Under the pieces are notes generated by a model, which worked only from the letters and a program-made list of their open reading frames with translations, searched no databases and was not told the DNA's origin. Below are positions 33,348-40,872 of a stretch of 40,872 bases of DNA, piece by piece. The position numbers and the translations under genes are program-made. This DNA comes from Desulfotignum sp. (GTDB taxonomy: Bacteria > Desulfobacterota > Desulfobacteria > Desulfobacterales > Desulfobacteraceae): positions 1-40,872 of the forward strand of contig JAABUB010000023.1 in NCBI GenBank assembly GCA_011389575.1, given 5' to 3'. Position 1 is the stretch's first letter; every line of letters starts with the position of its first letter.

Positions 33348-34421
33348 ATGGCTGAAGATCCGGAAAGCGGTGGAGAGAAAACTGAAGACGCATCGTCGCG
33401 CAAGCTGGGCAAGGCCCGGGAAGAAGGGCAGGTTGCCAAGAGTATGGAAATCACCTCGGTGTTTGTACTGCTGGCCGGAGTTCTGGCCCTGTATGCCGCC
33501 ATTTTTCATATGTACCAGAATGTGATAAAGGTGTTTCATTATAATTTTTCCTTTGACCGCATCCCTGATTTTACCCCTGTGGATATGGTCAACCTGCTGG
33601 GCACCCACATGAAACAGATGGTGATCATCTGTCTGCCGGTATTTGCAGCGGTGTATGTGGCGGCACTGGTCTCCAACTTTGCCCAGGTGGGTTTTGCCGT
33701 GACCTGGAAAGCCCTCACACCCAAGCCAAGCAGGCTGAATCCCATCAACGGGTTTAAACAGAAATTCACCTCCCGGGCTGTGGTGGAGTTTGTAAAAACC
33801 CTGGTCAAGGTGTTTGTGATTTCTCTTGTGGCCTATTTTGCCATCAAAGGAGAACTCACCGACCTTGCCCGGCTGTATGACAACAGCACCGGCCATATTC
33901 TGTTGTTTATCCTTATAGAGACCTTCTGGATTTTCATAAAGGTCTGCTTGATCATGCTGGTGGTGGCCATCCTGGATTATGCCTACCAGAGATGGAAATT
34001 TTTGGAAGAACAGAAAATGACCAAAAAAGAGGTCAAAGATGAAACCAAACAGACGGAAGGCGATCCCATGGTCAAATCCCGGATCCGCCAGCTCCAGCAG
34101 GAAGCTGCCAAAAAACGGATGATGGCGGCCGTGCCGGAAGCGGATGTGGTGGTGACCAACCCTACCCGTCTGGCCGTGGCCCTGAAATATGATAATACAC
34201 AGATGGATGCACCCATGGTGGTGGCAAAGGGTGCCGGACCGGTGGCGGAAAATATTCGGCAGATTGCCCGGGAAAATGATGTTCCCCTGGTGGAAGATAA
34301 GCAGTTGGCCCAAAATTTGTATAGGAATGTGGATATCGACAATGTAGTGCCCATGGAATATTACCAGGCAGTGGCGGAATTGCTGGCATATGTCTACCGC
34401 CTGAAAAACCGGCAGGGATAA
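33348..34421 (+). CDS. flhB: Flagellar export switch protein FlhB with NPTR at the cleavage site
   Basis: A 357-residue substrate-specificity switch of the export gate. Four membrane helices lie in the first about 215 residues, after a charged N-tail (EKTEDASSRKLGKAREEGQVAKS). A basic linker (about 216-265) leads to the cytoplasmic domain. Normal FlhB carries NPTH, which self-cleaves between N and P. Here N271-P272-T273-R274 replaces the His with Arg, in the context VVVTNPTRLAVALKY. The rest of the C-domain looks normal (GPVAENIRQIARENDVPLVEDKQLAQNLY). Confidence 0.95.
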   Translation: MAEDPESGGEKTEDASSRKLGKAREEGQVAKSMEITSVFVLLAGVLALYAAIFHMYQNVIKVFHYNFSFDRIPDFTPVDMVNLLGTHMKQMVIICLPVFAAVYVAALVSNFAQVGFAVTWKALTPKPSRLNPINGFKQKFTSRAVVEFVKTLVKVFVISLVAYFAIKGELTDLARLYDNSTGHILLFILIETFWIFIKVCLIMLVVAILDYAYQRWKFLEEQKMTKKEVKDETKQTEGDPMVKSRIRQLQQEAAKKRMMAAVPEADVVVTNPTRLAVALKYDNTQMDAPMVVAKGAGPVAENIRQIARENDVPLVEDKQLAQNLYRNVDIDNVVPMEYYQAVAELLAYVYRLKNRQG

Positions 34422-34477
34422 CAAAAGCCAAATATTTGGCGCAGGGTGTCAAAGAACAACTATAAACAGGAAAGTAA

Positions 34478-36586
34478 ATGGCTGCTGCACAAGAAATCGG
34501 AATTCTGGCAGGACTGAGAAGAGAATCCTCGGACATTTTAATGATCGTTGCCTTTATCGGCATTCTCATGGCAATGATCCTGCCTTTGCATCCCATGATC
34601 CTGGACTTTTTTCTGGCCCTGAATATTTCTTTTGCCATTGTGGTGCTCATTACCACCATGTATACCAGAGCCCCCCTGGAATTTGCCATTTTCCCCGCCC
34701 TGCTGCTGGTATTGACCTTGTTCCGCCTGTCATTGAATGTGGCATCCACCCGGCTGATTCTTCTTCACGGCAGTGAAGGCCCCATGGCAGCCGGGGCCAT
34801 CATCATGTCCTTCGGCAGTTTTGTGGTGGGCGGCAATTATGTGGTGGGACTGGTTATTTTTACTATCCTGGTATTGATCAATTTTCTGGTCATCACCAAA
34901 GGTGCGGGCAGGATTGCGGAAGTGGCGGCCCGGTTCACCCTGGATGCCATGCCCGGCAAACAGATGGCCATCGATGCAGACCTCAATGCCGGAATGATCG
35001 ATGAAATCGAGGCCGGAGAAAGGCGCCAGGCCATTGCCCGGGAATCTGAATTCCACGGGGCCATGGATGGTGCGTCCAAGTTTGTCAGAGGAGATGCCAT
35101 TGCCGGTATTGTGATCACCTTGATCAATATCGGGGGCGGGTTCATCATCGGGGTGTTGCAGCAGGGCATGGAACTGGGAGAGGCCCTCACCAATTACACC
35201 CTGTTGACCGTAGGAGACGGTCTGGTATCCCAGATCCCTGCTTTGCTGATATCAGCCGCCGCCGGTCTGCTGGTTTCCCGGGCCGGTTCCGATACCAGAA
35301 TGGGAAAACAGTTTGCAGCCCAGCTGCTGGCAAGTTCCACCCCGGTATTCATTGGTGCGGTGATCATTTTCTGCATGGGACTGATTCCCGGGCTTCCTGC
35401 GGTTCCCTTCATGACCCTGGGACTGGTCATGGGAACTTTGGCCTGGTATTTTCTGCGGGCAGATGAAAAAGAGGAACAGGATGCCCAGATAGAGGCAGAA
35501 GCGGCTGCTGCAGCAGAAGAAGAAGGCATGGGACAGCCCGAAGATGTGGACCACCTGCTGACCCTGGATACCATTGAACTGGAGGTGGGATACGGGCTGA
35601 TTCCTTTGGTGGATAAACAGCAGGACGGCACCCTTCTGGGAAGAATCCGGGCCATCCGGCGCCAGTTTGCCACGGAAATGGGCATTATTATTCCCCCCAT
35701 CCATATCCGGGATAATCTCAATCTCAACCCTGCCCAGTACCGGCTGATGATCAAAGGGGTTGAGGCTGCCGGCACCGAACTTATGCCCAATCATCTGCTG
35801 GCCATGGATCCCGGAGGGGCTGCACAGAAAATAGACGGCATTGAAACCATTGAACCCGCGTTCGGGCTTCCTGCTTTCTGGATACCGGTGGAAAAAGAAG
35901 AAGAAGCCAAATTCGCCGGATATACCGTGGTGGACAATTCCACGGTTATTGCCACCCATTTGACCGAAATCATCCGAAACAATGCCCATGAACTGCTGGG
36001 CCGCCAGGATGTGCAGCATCTTTTGGACAACCTGGCCAAGACAAACCCCAAGGCAGTGGAGGAACTTGTTCCCAACCTTTTATCTGTGGGTGCCATCCAG
36101 AAAGTGCTCCAGAATCTTTTGCGGGAAAGAATATCCATACGGGATCTGCTCACTATTGTGGAGACCCTGGCGGATTTTGCCCCCATGAGCAAGGATCCGG
36201 ATCTGCTCACGGAATATGTGCGCCAGCGTATCGCCAGATCCATGATTTCGCCCTATCTTTCCGAAAACAAGGTGCTCCAGGTACTAACCCTTGACCGCCA
36301 GCTTGAAGAAATTCTCACCAAAAACATTAAACGCACGGAACACGGCACCTATCTGGCCCTGGACCCGGCAATGGCCCAGGAAATTGTCCAGGCAGCAACA
36401 AAAGAAGTCGAGAAACAGCTGGCTGTAAACACCCAGCCGGTTATCATGACCACCCCTGGCCTGCGCCGGCATTTCAGGAAATTGATTGAACCTTCTATTC
36501 CATCAGTTTTTGTGATATCTCATGCTGAAATTGCAGATGACATCAACCTGAAGGCCAGTGGAAAAGTGAGTCTGAAAAATGAATAA
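34478..36586 (+). CDS. flhA: Flagellar export gate protein FlhA
   Basis: A 702-residue major export-gate protein forming the nonameric ring. Eight membrane helices lie in about the first 325 residues. The FHIPEP-type conserved loop follows the fourth helix (RIAEVAARFTLDAMPGKQMAIDADLNAGMIDEIEA). The cytoplasmic domain (about 345-695) has ALDPEM-like segments (YLALDPAMAQEIV), RRHFRKLIEP and SHAEI. It binds export chaperones and the FliJ stalk. The ATG has ACAGGAAA upstream at about 5 nt. Confidence 0.96.
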   Translation: MAAAQEIGILAGLRRESSDILMIVAFIGILMAMILPLHPMILDFFLALNISFAIVVLITTMYTRAPLEFAIFPALLLVLTLFRLSLNVASTRLILLHGSEGPMAAGAIIMSFGSFVVGGNYVVGLVIFTILVLINFLVITKGAGRIAEVAARFTLDAMPGKQMAIDADLNAGMIDEIEAGERRQAIARESEFHGAMDGASKFVRGDAIAGIVITLINIGGGFIIGVLQQGMELGEALTNYTLLTVGDGLVSQIPALLISAAAGLLVSRAGSDTRMGKQFAAQLLASSTPVFIGAVIIFCMGLIPGLPAVPFMTLGLVMGTLAWYFLRADEKEEQDAQIEAEAAAAAEEEGMGQPEDVDHLLTLDTIELEVGYGLIPLVDKQQDGTLLGRIRAIRRQFATEMGIIIPPIHIRDNLNLNPAQYRLMIKGVEAAGTELMPNHLLAMDPGGAAQKIDGIETIEPAFGLPAFWIPVEKEEEAKFAGYTVVDNSTVIATHLTEIIRNNAHELLGRQDVQHLLDNLAKTNPKAVEELVPNLLSVGAIQKVLQNLLRERISIRDLLTIVETLADFAPMSKDPDLLTEYVRQRIARSMISPYLSENKVLQVLTLDRQLEEILTKNIKRTEHGTYLALDPAMAQEIVQAATKEVEKQLAVNTQPVIMTTPGLRRHFRKLIEPSIPSVFVISHAEIADDINLKASGKVSLKNE

Positions 36587-37679
36587 GCGCATTTTTAAAG
36601 CCGCCAATATTCAGGAAGCCATCGCCACTATCAAACAGGAACTGGGACCGGAAGCCATGATCCTGTCCACCAGAAAAATTCCCAGAAAACCCCGTGATCC
36701 CTATGGGCGCGACATGGTGGAAGTGGAAGCCGGCATCCGGACAGAACAAAACAATGTATCAAAAGACGGGGACCTGCTGGCATCTGTGAAAGCCGATATT
36801 GCCGAAATAAAGGATATGGTTGCCATTGCCGGTATGGGTTCGGGTATGCACAATGTGCTGTGCAGCCAGTTTGAGTCCGTAGGCGTGCTTGCCGCATTTT
36901 TGCGGTCCGGGGTCAGTGAAAAACTGGCCTGCGCATTGATTGAAAAAGCATCAGCCGGCATGGCCGACGATCTGGGGCCTGAAGAACGCATCAGGCGGCT
37001 GAAGCAGAATGTCATGCACCAGTGTTTGAACCATATGTCGGTAAAGGATTATTTCAGGCGCACCAATATATCGGGTCTTCCCCATGTGGCAGCTTTTGTG
37101 GGCCCTACCGGTGTGGGGAAAACCACCACCATTGCCAAGCTGGCCGCCATGCTGCGGTTCAAGCGTAAAATGCGGGTGGGACTGGTTTCTGTGGACAATT
37201 ACCGGGTAGGGGCCTTTGAACAGCTCAAAGCCTATGCCGGCATCATGGGGCTTTTTTGTGTGCCGGCCTTCAGCGCAGGAGACTTGGCCTGCGCCCTGGA
37301 CCGGATGAAATCCATGGATATGATACTTATTGATACAGCCGGCCACAGCCATTATGACAAAGAAAAGATCAATGAAATTCTGGCATTGATGAAAGCGGAT
37401 TTTGGCATTTCCGTTCATTTAACCTTGAGTGTTACTGCAGAATCCATTAATATGAAAGAAGCAGCACAGGCTTTTTCAGTGTTCAATCCTGAAACCTATG
37501 TGTTCACCAAAATTGATGAAGCAAAACGGTGCGGCAAGATCCTGGATCAGATCAATGACATGAATCTGCCGGTTTCCCTGATCACCAACGGCCAGAAAGT
37601 GCCCGAGGATTTAATTGTACCGGACAGACAGACCCTGGTGAAAACCATTCTGGGCAAAAATACCAAAGGAGACATGTAA
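36579..37679 (+). CDS. flhF: SRP-type GTPase FlhF
   Basis: A 366-residue signal-recognition-particle-family GTPase that sets flagellar pole position and number. A short basic B-domain (about 1-120, with KRIFKAANIQEAIATIKQELGPEAMILSTR) precedes the N and G domains. The G1 motif is GPTGVGKTTT (175-184). DNYRVGAFEQL replaces the more common DTYRIGA, DTAGHSHYD is G3, and TKIDEAKRCG is the G4-like motif. It overlaps flhA by 8 nt and is followed 2 nt later by flhG. Confidence 0.93.
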   Translation: MNKRIFKAANIQEAIATIKQELGPEAMILSTRKIPRKPRDPYGRDMVEVEAGIRTEQNNVSKDGDLLASVKADIAEIKDMVAIAGMGSGMHNVLCSQFESVGVLAAFLRSGVSEKLACALIEKASAGMADDLGPEERIRRLKQNVMHQCLNHMSVKDYFRRTNISGLPHVAAFVGPTGVGKTTTIAKLAAMLRFKRKMRVGLVSVDNYRVGAFEQLKAYAGIMGLFCVPAFSAGDLACALDRMKSMDMILIDTAGHSHYDKEKINEILALMKADFGISVHLTLSVTAESINMKEAAQAFSVFNPETYVFTKIDEAKRCGKILDQINDMNLPVSLITNGQKVPEDLIVPDRQTLVKTILGKNTKGDM

Positions 37680-37681
37680 AG

Positions 37682-38575
37682 GTGGATCAGGCAAAAGGGC
37701 TCAGGGATATTGCAAAAACCGATGTACTGGCAAGGAGAAAAACGCATATGCCATCCCATGAAAAACAGTATCCCCGCGTCATTGCCGTGACATCGGGGAA
37801 AGGCGGTGTGGGCAAAACAAATATCGTGGGAAATCTGGCGGTTGCCATGAGCAGAAAAGGCATGCAGGTGGTGATCATCGATGCGGATGTGGGCCTGGCC
37901 AATATTGATATTGTTTTCAACCTGCGCCCGGAATACACCCTGCGCCATGTGATTTCCGGGGAAAAAACCCTGGAAGAGATAATGATTACCACCCGGCACG
38001 GCATCCGCATCATTCCCGGGGGATCCGGGTTTGCCAACCTGACCCGGTTGAATGAAGGACAGAAACTGACCCTGCTGGGAGAATTTGAATCCCTGGCAGA
38101 CCAGGCTGATATCATCCTGGTGGACACAGGCGCGGGCATTTCTTCCAATGTTTTGTATTTCAATGCCGCATCTGATGAATGTATTGTCATTGCCACCACT
38201 GAACCCACCTCTATTACAGATGCCTATGCCATGATGAAAGTGATGTCAAAAGAATACAAAACCCGGTATTTTAAACTGATTGTCAACATGACGGAATCTG
38301 AAAAAGATGCCAAACGGGTGTTTGGATCTTTGAGCAATGCCCTGGACAAATTTTTAAAAGATGTGGTACTCACCTATCTGGGGCATATTCCCTTTGACAG
38401 ACGTCTGCAAAAAGCGGTGCAGAAACGCAGCCTTGTTCTGGATGAAGCCCCGGATGCTGCAGCAGCAAAATCTCTGGAAACCATTGCTTCCGCCATTTTA
38501 CATCAGGAAAAATCCGACCACACCCGGGGAAATCTGACTTTTTTTATGAACAAGGTGTTTCAGACAGCCACATGA
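37682..38575 (+). CDS. flhG: MinD-like ATPase FlhG (FleN/YlxH)
   Basis: A 297-residue deviant-Walker ParA/MinD ATPase that limits flagellar number, partly by stimulating FlhF. The N-terminal DQAKGLR (2-8) matches the DQAxxLR activator motif that FlhG uses to stimulate FlhF GTPase, which supports the GTG start at 37682. Walker A is GKGGVGKT (39-46), with IIDADVGLANIDI next (Walker A' region). DTGAGISSNVLYF is the switch II segment, and the C-terminal amphipathic membrane helix is likely at about 255-275. In Vibrio and Pseudomonas this family also acts on a sigma-54 activator of class II flagellar genes. Confidence 0.93.
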   Translation: MDQAKGLRDIAKTDVLARRKTHMPSHEKQYPRVIAVTSGKGGVGKTNIVGNLAVAMSRKGMQVVIIDADVGLANIDIVFNLRPEYTLRHVISGEKTLEEIMITTRHGIRIIPGGSGFANLTRLNEGQKLTLLGEFESLADQADIILVDTGAGISSNVLYFNAASDECIVIATTEPTSITDAYAMMKVMSKEYKTRYFKLIVNMTESEKDAKRVFGSLSNALDKFLKDVVLTYLGHIPFDRRLQKAVQKRSLVLDEAPDAAAAKSLETIASAILHQEKSDHTRGNLTFFMNKVFQTAT

Positions 38576-38579
38576 TCGG

Positions 38580-39335
38580 ATGGTTTATGGGCTTATGAAA
38601 AAAAAACGAACCGCAGCAGAAGAAAAACACCATGCGTGGCGCCAGAAAACTATTGTTGAATATGCTTTTCTGGTAAAGCATATTGCAGCAAGGTTTGCAG
38701 TACGCCTGCCTGCCAGCGTGATGTTTGATGAACTGTTGTCAGCCGGTTCTTTGGGCTTGATCGATGCGGTGGACAAGTTTGATCCGTCCAGACATGTGAG
38801 CCTTAAAACCTATGCCCGGTACCGGATCAAAGGGGCAATTCTGGATGAACTCAGAAGCCGGGATACCTGTTCCCGGTCCATGCGCAAAAAGATCCAGGAC
38901 ATCAGCCGGGCAGTAAAGGAAATTGAGGATAAAAAAGGAGCCCCTGCAACTGACCAGGAAGTGGCTGATACGCTGCAGGTGGATCTTGACACCTATCAGG
39001 ATATGCTTACCGATATTCACGGGGCTGCCGTGCTGAGTCTGGATGATTTCATTAAAACAAAGAAAAACGAGACCTATTCCCAGACCCGTTTTCAGTCCGG
39101 GCTCAAGGAACAGAACACCCCTGCCGATCATTTTGACAGGGCGGAACTTACCCGGGTGCTGGCCCAAACCATTGAAACCTTGAGCAAAAAAGAACAGATG
39201 GTGGTATCATTGTATTATTATGATGAGCTGACACTCAAGGAAATCGGAGAGGTACTTTCGCTGACTGAATCGCGTATCTGTCAGATTCATACAGCGGTTC
39301 TGGTGAAACTGCGGGCAAGACTCCAGGATTATTGA
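38580..39335 (+). CDS. fliA: Flagellar sigma factor FliA (sigma-28)
   Basis: A 251-residue class 3 sigma-70 family factor for late flagellar genes. Region 2 reads RLPASVMFDELLSAGSLGLIDAVDKFDPSRHVSLKTYARYRIKGAILDELRSRD. Region 3 follows (about 95-140), and region 4 has TLSKKEQMVVSLYYYDELTLKEIGEVLSLTESRICQIHTAVLVKLR. The order flhA-flhF-flhG-fliA is standard. The exact start is uncertain: ATG at 38580 has no good ribosome site, and ATG at 38595 is an alternative. No sigma-28 promoter is evident in the window. Confidence 0.94.
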   Translation: MVYGLMKKKRTAAEEKHHAWRQKTIVEYAFLVKHIAARFAVRLPASVMFDELLSAGSLGLIDAVDKFDPSRHVSLKTYARYRIKGAILDELRSRDTCSRSMRKKIQDISRAVKEIEDKKGAPATDQEVADTLQVDLDTYQDMLTDIHGAAVLSLDDFIKTKKNETYSQTRFQSGLKEQNTPADHFDRAELTRVLAQTIETLSKKEQMVVSLYYYDELTLKEIGEVLSLTESRICQIHTAVLVKLRARLQDY

Positions 39336-39375
39336 GCTGAGAAAATAAAAAAAACACAAGGTAAAGAGGTGGCTG

Positions 39376-40872
39376 ATGGCAGATCCCAATCAAGACCAGG
39401 ACGATCTTGTATCCCAGGATGATATTGATAAACTTCTGGCATCCTCTTCCATTGAAGACGCGGAGGAAAATCTGGAAACCGTGGACATATCCTCTGAAAG
39501 CGATGACATGGGGGAGTTGTCCCAGGATGACATTGACAGCCTCATGGGCGGCCAGAGTGCTGCAGTGAAAACAGATGATGCGGAAGAAGACAGCGAATTG
39601 TCCCGGGATGATATCGACAGCCTGTTGAACAGCGGTCCTGAAGATACACCAGACGATGCCCGGGGGGATACGGACGATGATCTCGGGGAATTGTCCCAAA
39701 CCGATATTGACAGCCTCATGGGCGGCAATTCCGGTAATCCGGCAGATGAGGATCCTGAAGAAGACGAAGAAATCGAACTCATTGACCAGTCAGATATTGA
39801 CCGGTTGATGACCCGGTCCGGGGACCAGGAAGCGCCTTTGGAATCTGCAGCGCCCGTAGACACCCCGGAATCTGAAAATGCCCAAGAACAGGCAGTTCAG
39901 GACGATTTTGTCATTTCTCCGGACCAGGCAGCAGATCCTGCCGACTGCCTGGTAGCCCAGGAAACCCTTGATACTTTGATGCAAAATGTTCCTGAAACAG
40001 ATCCGGTATCCGATTTTGTGGACCTTGACGAAGAAGAAATCCCGCCGGAGCAAAATGTTCCTGAAACAGACAAAACAGACCTGGATGCAGTGAATCTGGA
40101 TGATCCGGCACCTGAAGGAAACCAGAGTGATGTGACCCAGGAAGACATTGATGCTTTGCTCCAGGATCCGGACGAGGAAGCTGAGGAAGCCGAGGTAGCT
40201 GAAGAAGCTGAGGAAACTGGAGAAGAGGAAGAAAAAAAAGATGTGGTTGATTTGGAAGATGAAGATGATCTTCTGATATCCCAGGATGATATTGACACCT
40301 TGCTCATGACCGATGACCAGGAGGATGAAGGCATCCTGGAGGATGTTCTGGGAAATGATTTTGAAGACATGCTGGATGATGAATCTGCTGATGAATACAG
40401 CCAGGACAATGATGAGGATCAGGATGGGCAGGGCAACGACCAGGTGGTACTGGAAGCCTCCGATGCAGCAGAAACCACGATCATTGCAGACAAGCCTTCA
40501 GACCCCCGCAGAAAATGGTACAGATCAAAATTGCTGCTTGCAGCCGCATCTGTTTTACTTGTGCTGGCCATTACAATACCTGCGGCATATTTTTTGTTTT
40601 TTCCCCGAAGTCCGGAACTGCCTTCAGTAAATCAGCCCGTACAGCCCATACCCCGGGCTGCACAGGAAATGGACATGGAGATGGACACAGACAATGTACG
40701 GAATGACAACCTGGCCGCCGGCAATATGGTCGAAGACAGTATTCAGGTGGAGGTTGTACCTGTGCAATCGGTTGCCAGGCCCGGCAATATGGTGCTGAAA
40801 AATTTCATTGTTCTGGCATCTGACCGGGCCACGGATATGGCCTATGTTACCCTGGATATCTCTATTGATTAT
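39376..40872 (+). CDS. Membrane protein with eight FliM-type CheY-binding motifs and a FliL-like periplasmic start (3' end outside window)
   Basis: A partial protein, 499 residues to the window edge. Residues 1-375 are an acidic, largely disordered tail with eight copies of (L/V/I)-S-Q-D-D-I-D-x-L-(L/M), starting at 12, 48, 75, 106, 136, 193, 253 and 301. FliM in this window begins ILSQDEVDSLL, the peptide that binds phosphorylated CheY. A basic patch (DPRRKWYRSK, 376-385) precedes one membrane helix (386-409), so the tail is cytoplasmic. The periplasmic part ends at the window edge with NMVLKNFIVLASDRATDMAY... (471-499), which resembles the first strands of FliL. The ATG has AAAGAGG upstream. 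The gene lies 40 nt after fliA in the same direction. I do not recognise a named family; the function given is inference. Confidence 0.75.
   Translation, partial: MADPNQDQDDLVSQDDIDKLLASSSIEDAEENLETVDISSESDDMGELSQDDIDSLMGGQSAAVKTDDAEEDSELSRDDIDSLLNSGPEDTPDDARGDTDDDLGELSQTDIDSLMGGNSGNPADEDPEEDEEIELIDQSDIDRLMTRSGDQEAPLESAAPVDTPESENAQEQAVQDDFVISPDQAADPADCLVAQETLDTLMQNVPETDPVSDFVDLDEEEIPPEQNVPETDKTDLDAVNLDDPAPEGNQSDVTQEDIDALLQDPDEEAEEAEVAEEAEETGEEEEKKDVVDLEDEDDLLISQDDIDTLLMTDDQEDEGILEDVLGNDFEDMLDDESADEYSQDNDEDQDGQGNDQVVLEASDAAETTIIADKPSDPRRKWYRSKLLLAAASVLLVLAITIPAAYFLFFPRSPELPSVNQPVQPIPRAAQEMDMEMDTDNVRNDNLAAGNMVEDSIQVEVVPVQSVARPGNMVLKNFIVLASDRATDMAYVTLDISIDY
39409..40305 (+). repeat. Eight dispersed SQDDID-x-LL motif copies
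   Basis: Motif copies lie at 39409-39438, 39517-39546, 39598-39627, 39691-39720, 39781-39810, 39952-39981, 40132-40161 and 40276-40305. Spacing between copies is irregular (about 20-50 residues of D/E/S-rich linker). Copies 2 and 4 are followed by GG (LMGGQ, LMGGN), like the FliM LLDGL. Copy 6 (VAQETLDTLM) is the most decayed. The repeat is in the protein, not a DNA microsatellite: codons vary between copies. Confidence 0.9.
39981..40070 (+). repeat. 21-bp direct repeat inside the multi-motif gene
   Basis: The same 21 bp occur at 39981-40001 and 40050-40070, 69 bp (23 codons) apart and in frame, giving QNVPETD twice. They may mark a recent in-frame duplication next to motif 6. Confidence 0.85.

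Noticed and set aside
33342..34424. Minus-strand open frame (360 codons) opposite flhB
   Set aside because: It mirrors flhB almost exactly; the His/Gly-rich translation is a frame shadow.

Overview
The window looks like a chromosomal segment of a motile, sulfate-reducer-like member of the Desulfobacterota (Desulfobacteraceae-type). This is inferred from protein character and gene order: a sigma-54-controlled flagellar regulon with two enhancer-binding activators, a CoA-transferase/GNAT fusion, and CoA ligases of the type common in these bacteria. I see no insertion sequences, CRISPR arrays, tRNA or rRNA genes.

Region 1 (1-7.4 kb) is mostly metabolic. It holds a structured RNA candidate at the left edge (possibly 6S RNA), a tRNA-dihydrouridine synthase, an acyl-CoA synthetase behind a CRP/FNR-like palindrome, a minus-strand CoA-transferase/hydrolase fused to a GNAT domain, and a minus-strand operon of Lrp-type regulator, diaminopimelate-decarboxylase-family enzyme and CutA.

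Region 2 (7.4-15 kb) is a signalling block: a REC-GAF-HD-GYP c-di-GMP phosphodiesterase, a PilZ protein, a canonical E. coli-like CheY, a receiver-less sigma-54 activator, an exported AMIN-like/TPR protein with its own sigma-54 promoter, and a FlbD-like sigma-54 activator with a partly degenerate receiver.

Region 3 (15-39.3 kb) is a nearly unbroken plus-strand flagellar cluster: flgB-flgC-fliE-fliF-fliG-fliH-fliI-fliJ-motE, then fliK-flgD-flgE, then fliL-fliM-fliN-fliO-fliP-fliQ-fliR-flhB-flhA-flhF-flhG-fliA. Each of the three blocks is preceded by a good -24/-12 element (GG-N10-GC), and a fourth precedes the TPR gene. Several parts are unusual: a short FlgB without the usual N-terminal rod motif, a FlgD with two Ig-like modules, a 943-residue FlgE, a FliK with a 5-residue-period repeat, a FliH with fifteen consecutive Gxxx units, and an FlhB with NPTR in place of NPTH.

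Region 4 (39.4 kb to the right edge) contains the most interesting gene. It is an open-ended membrane protein whose roughly 380-residue acidic cytoplasmic tail carries eight copies of the peptide (L/I/V)SQDDID-x-L(L/M). This is the same motif that forms the CheY-P-binding N-terminus of FliM, including the FliM encoded in this window. After a single membrane segment, the visible start of the periplasmic domain resembles FliL. My inference is a multivalent CheY-binding array tethered near the stator/basal body, which I do not recognise as a described system.
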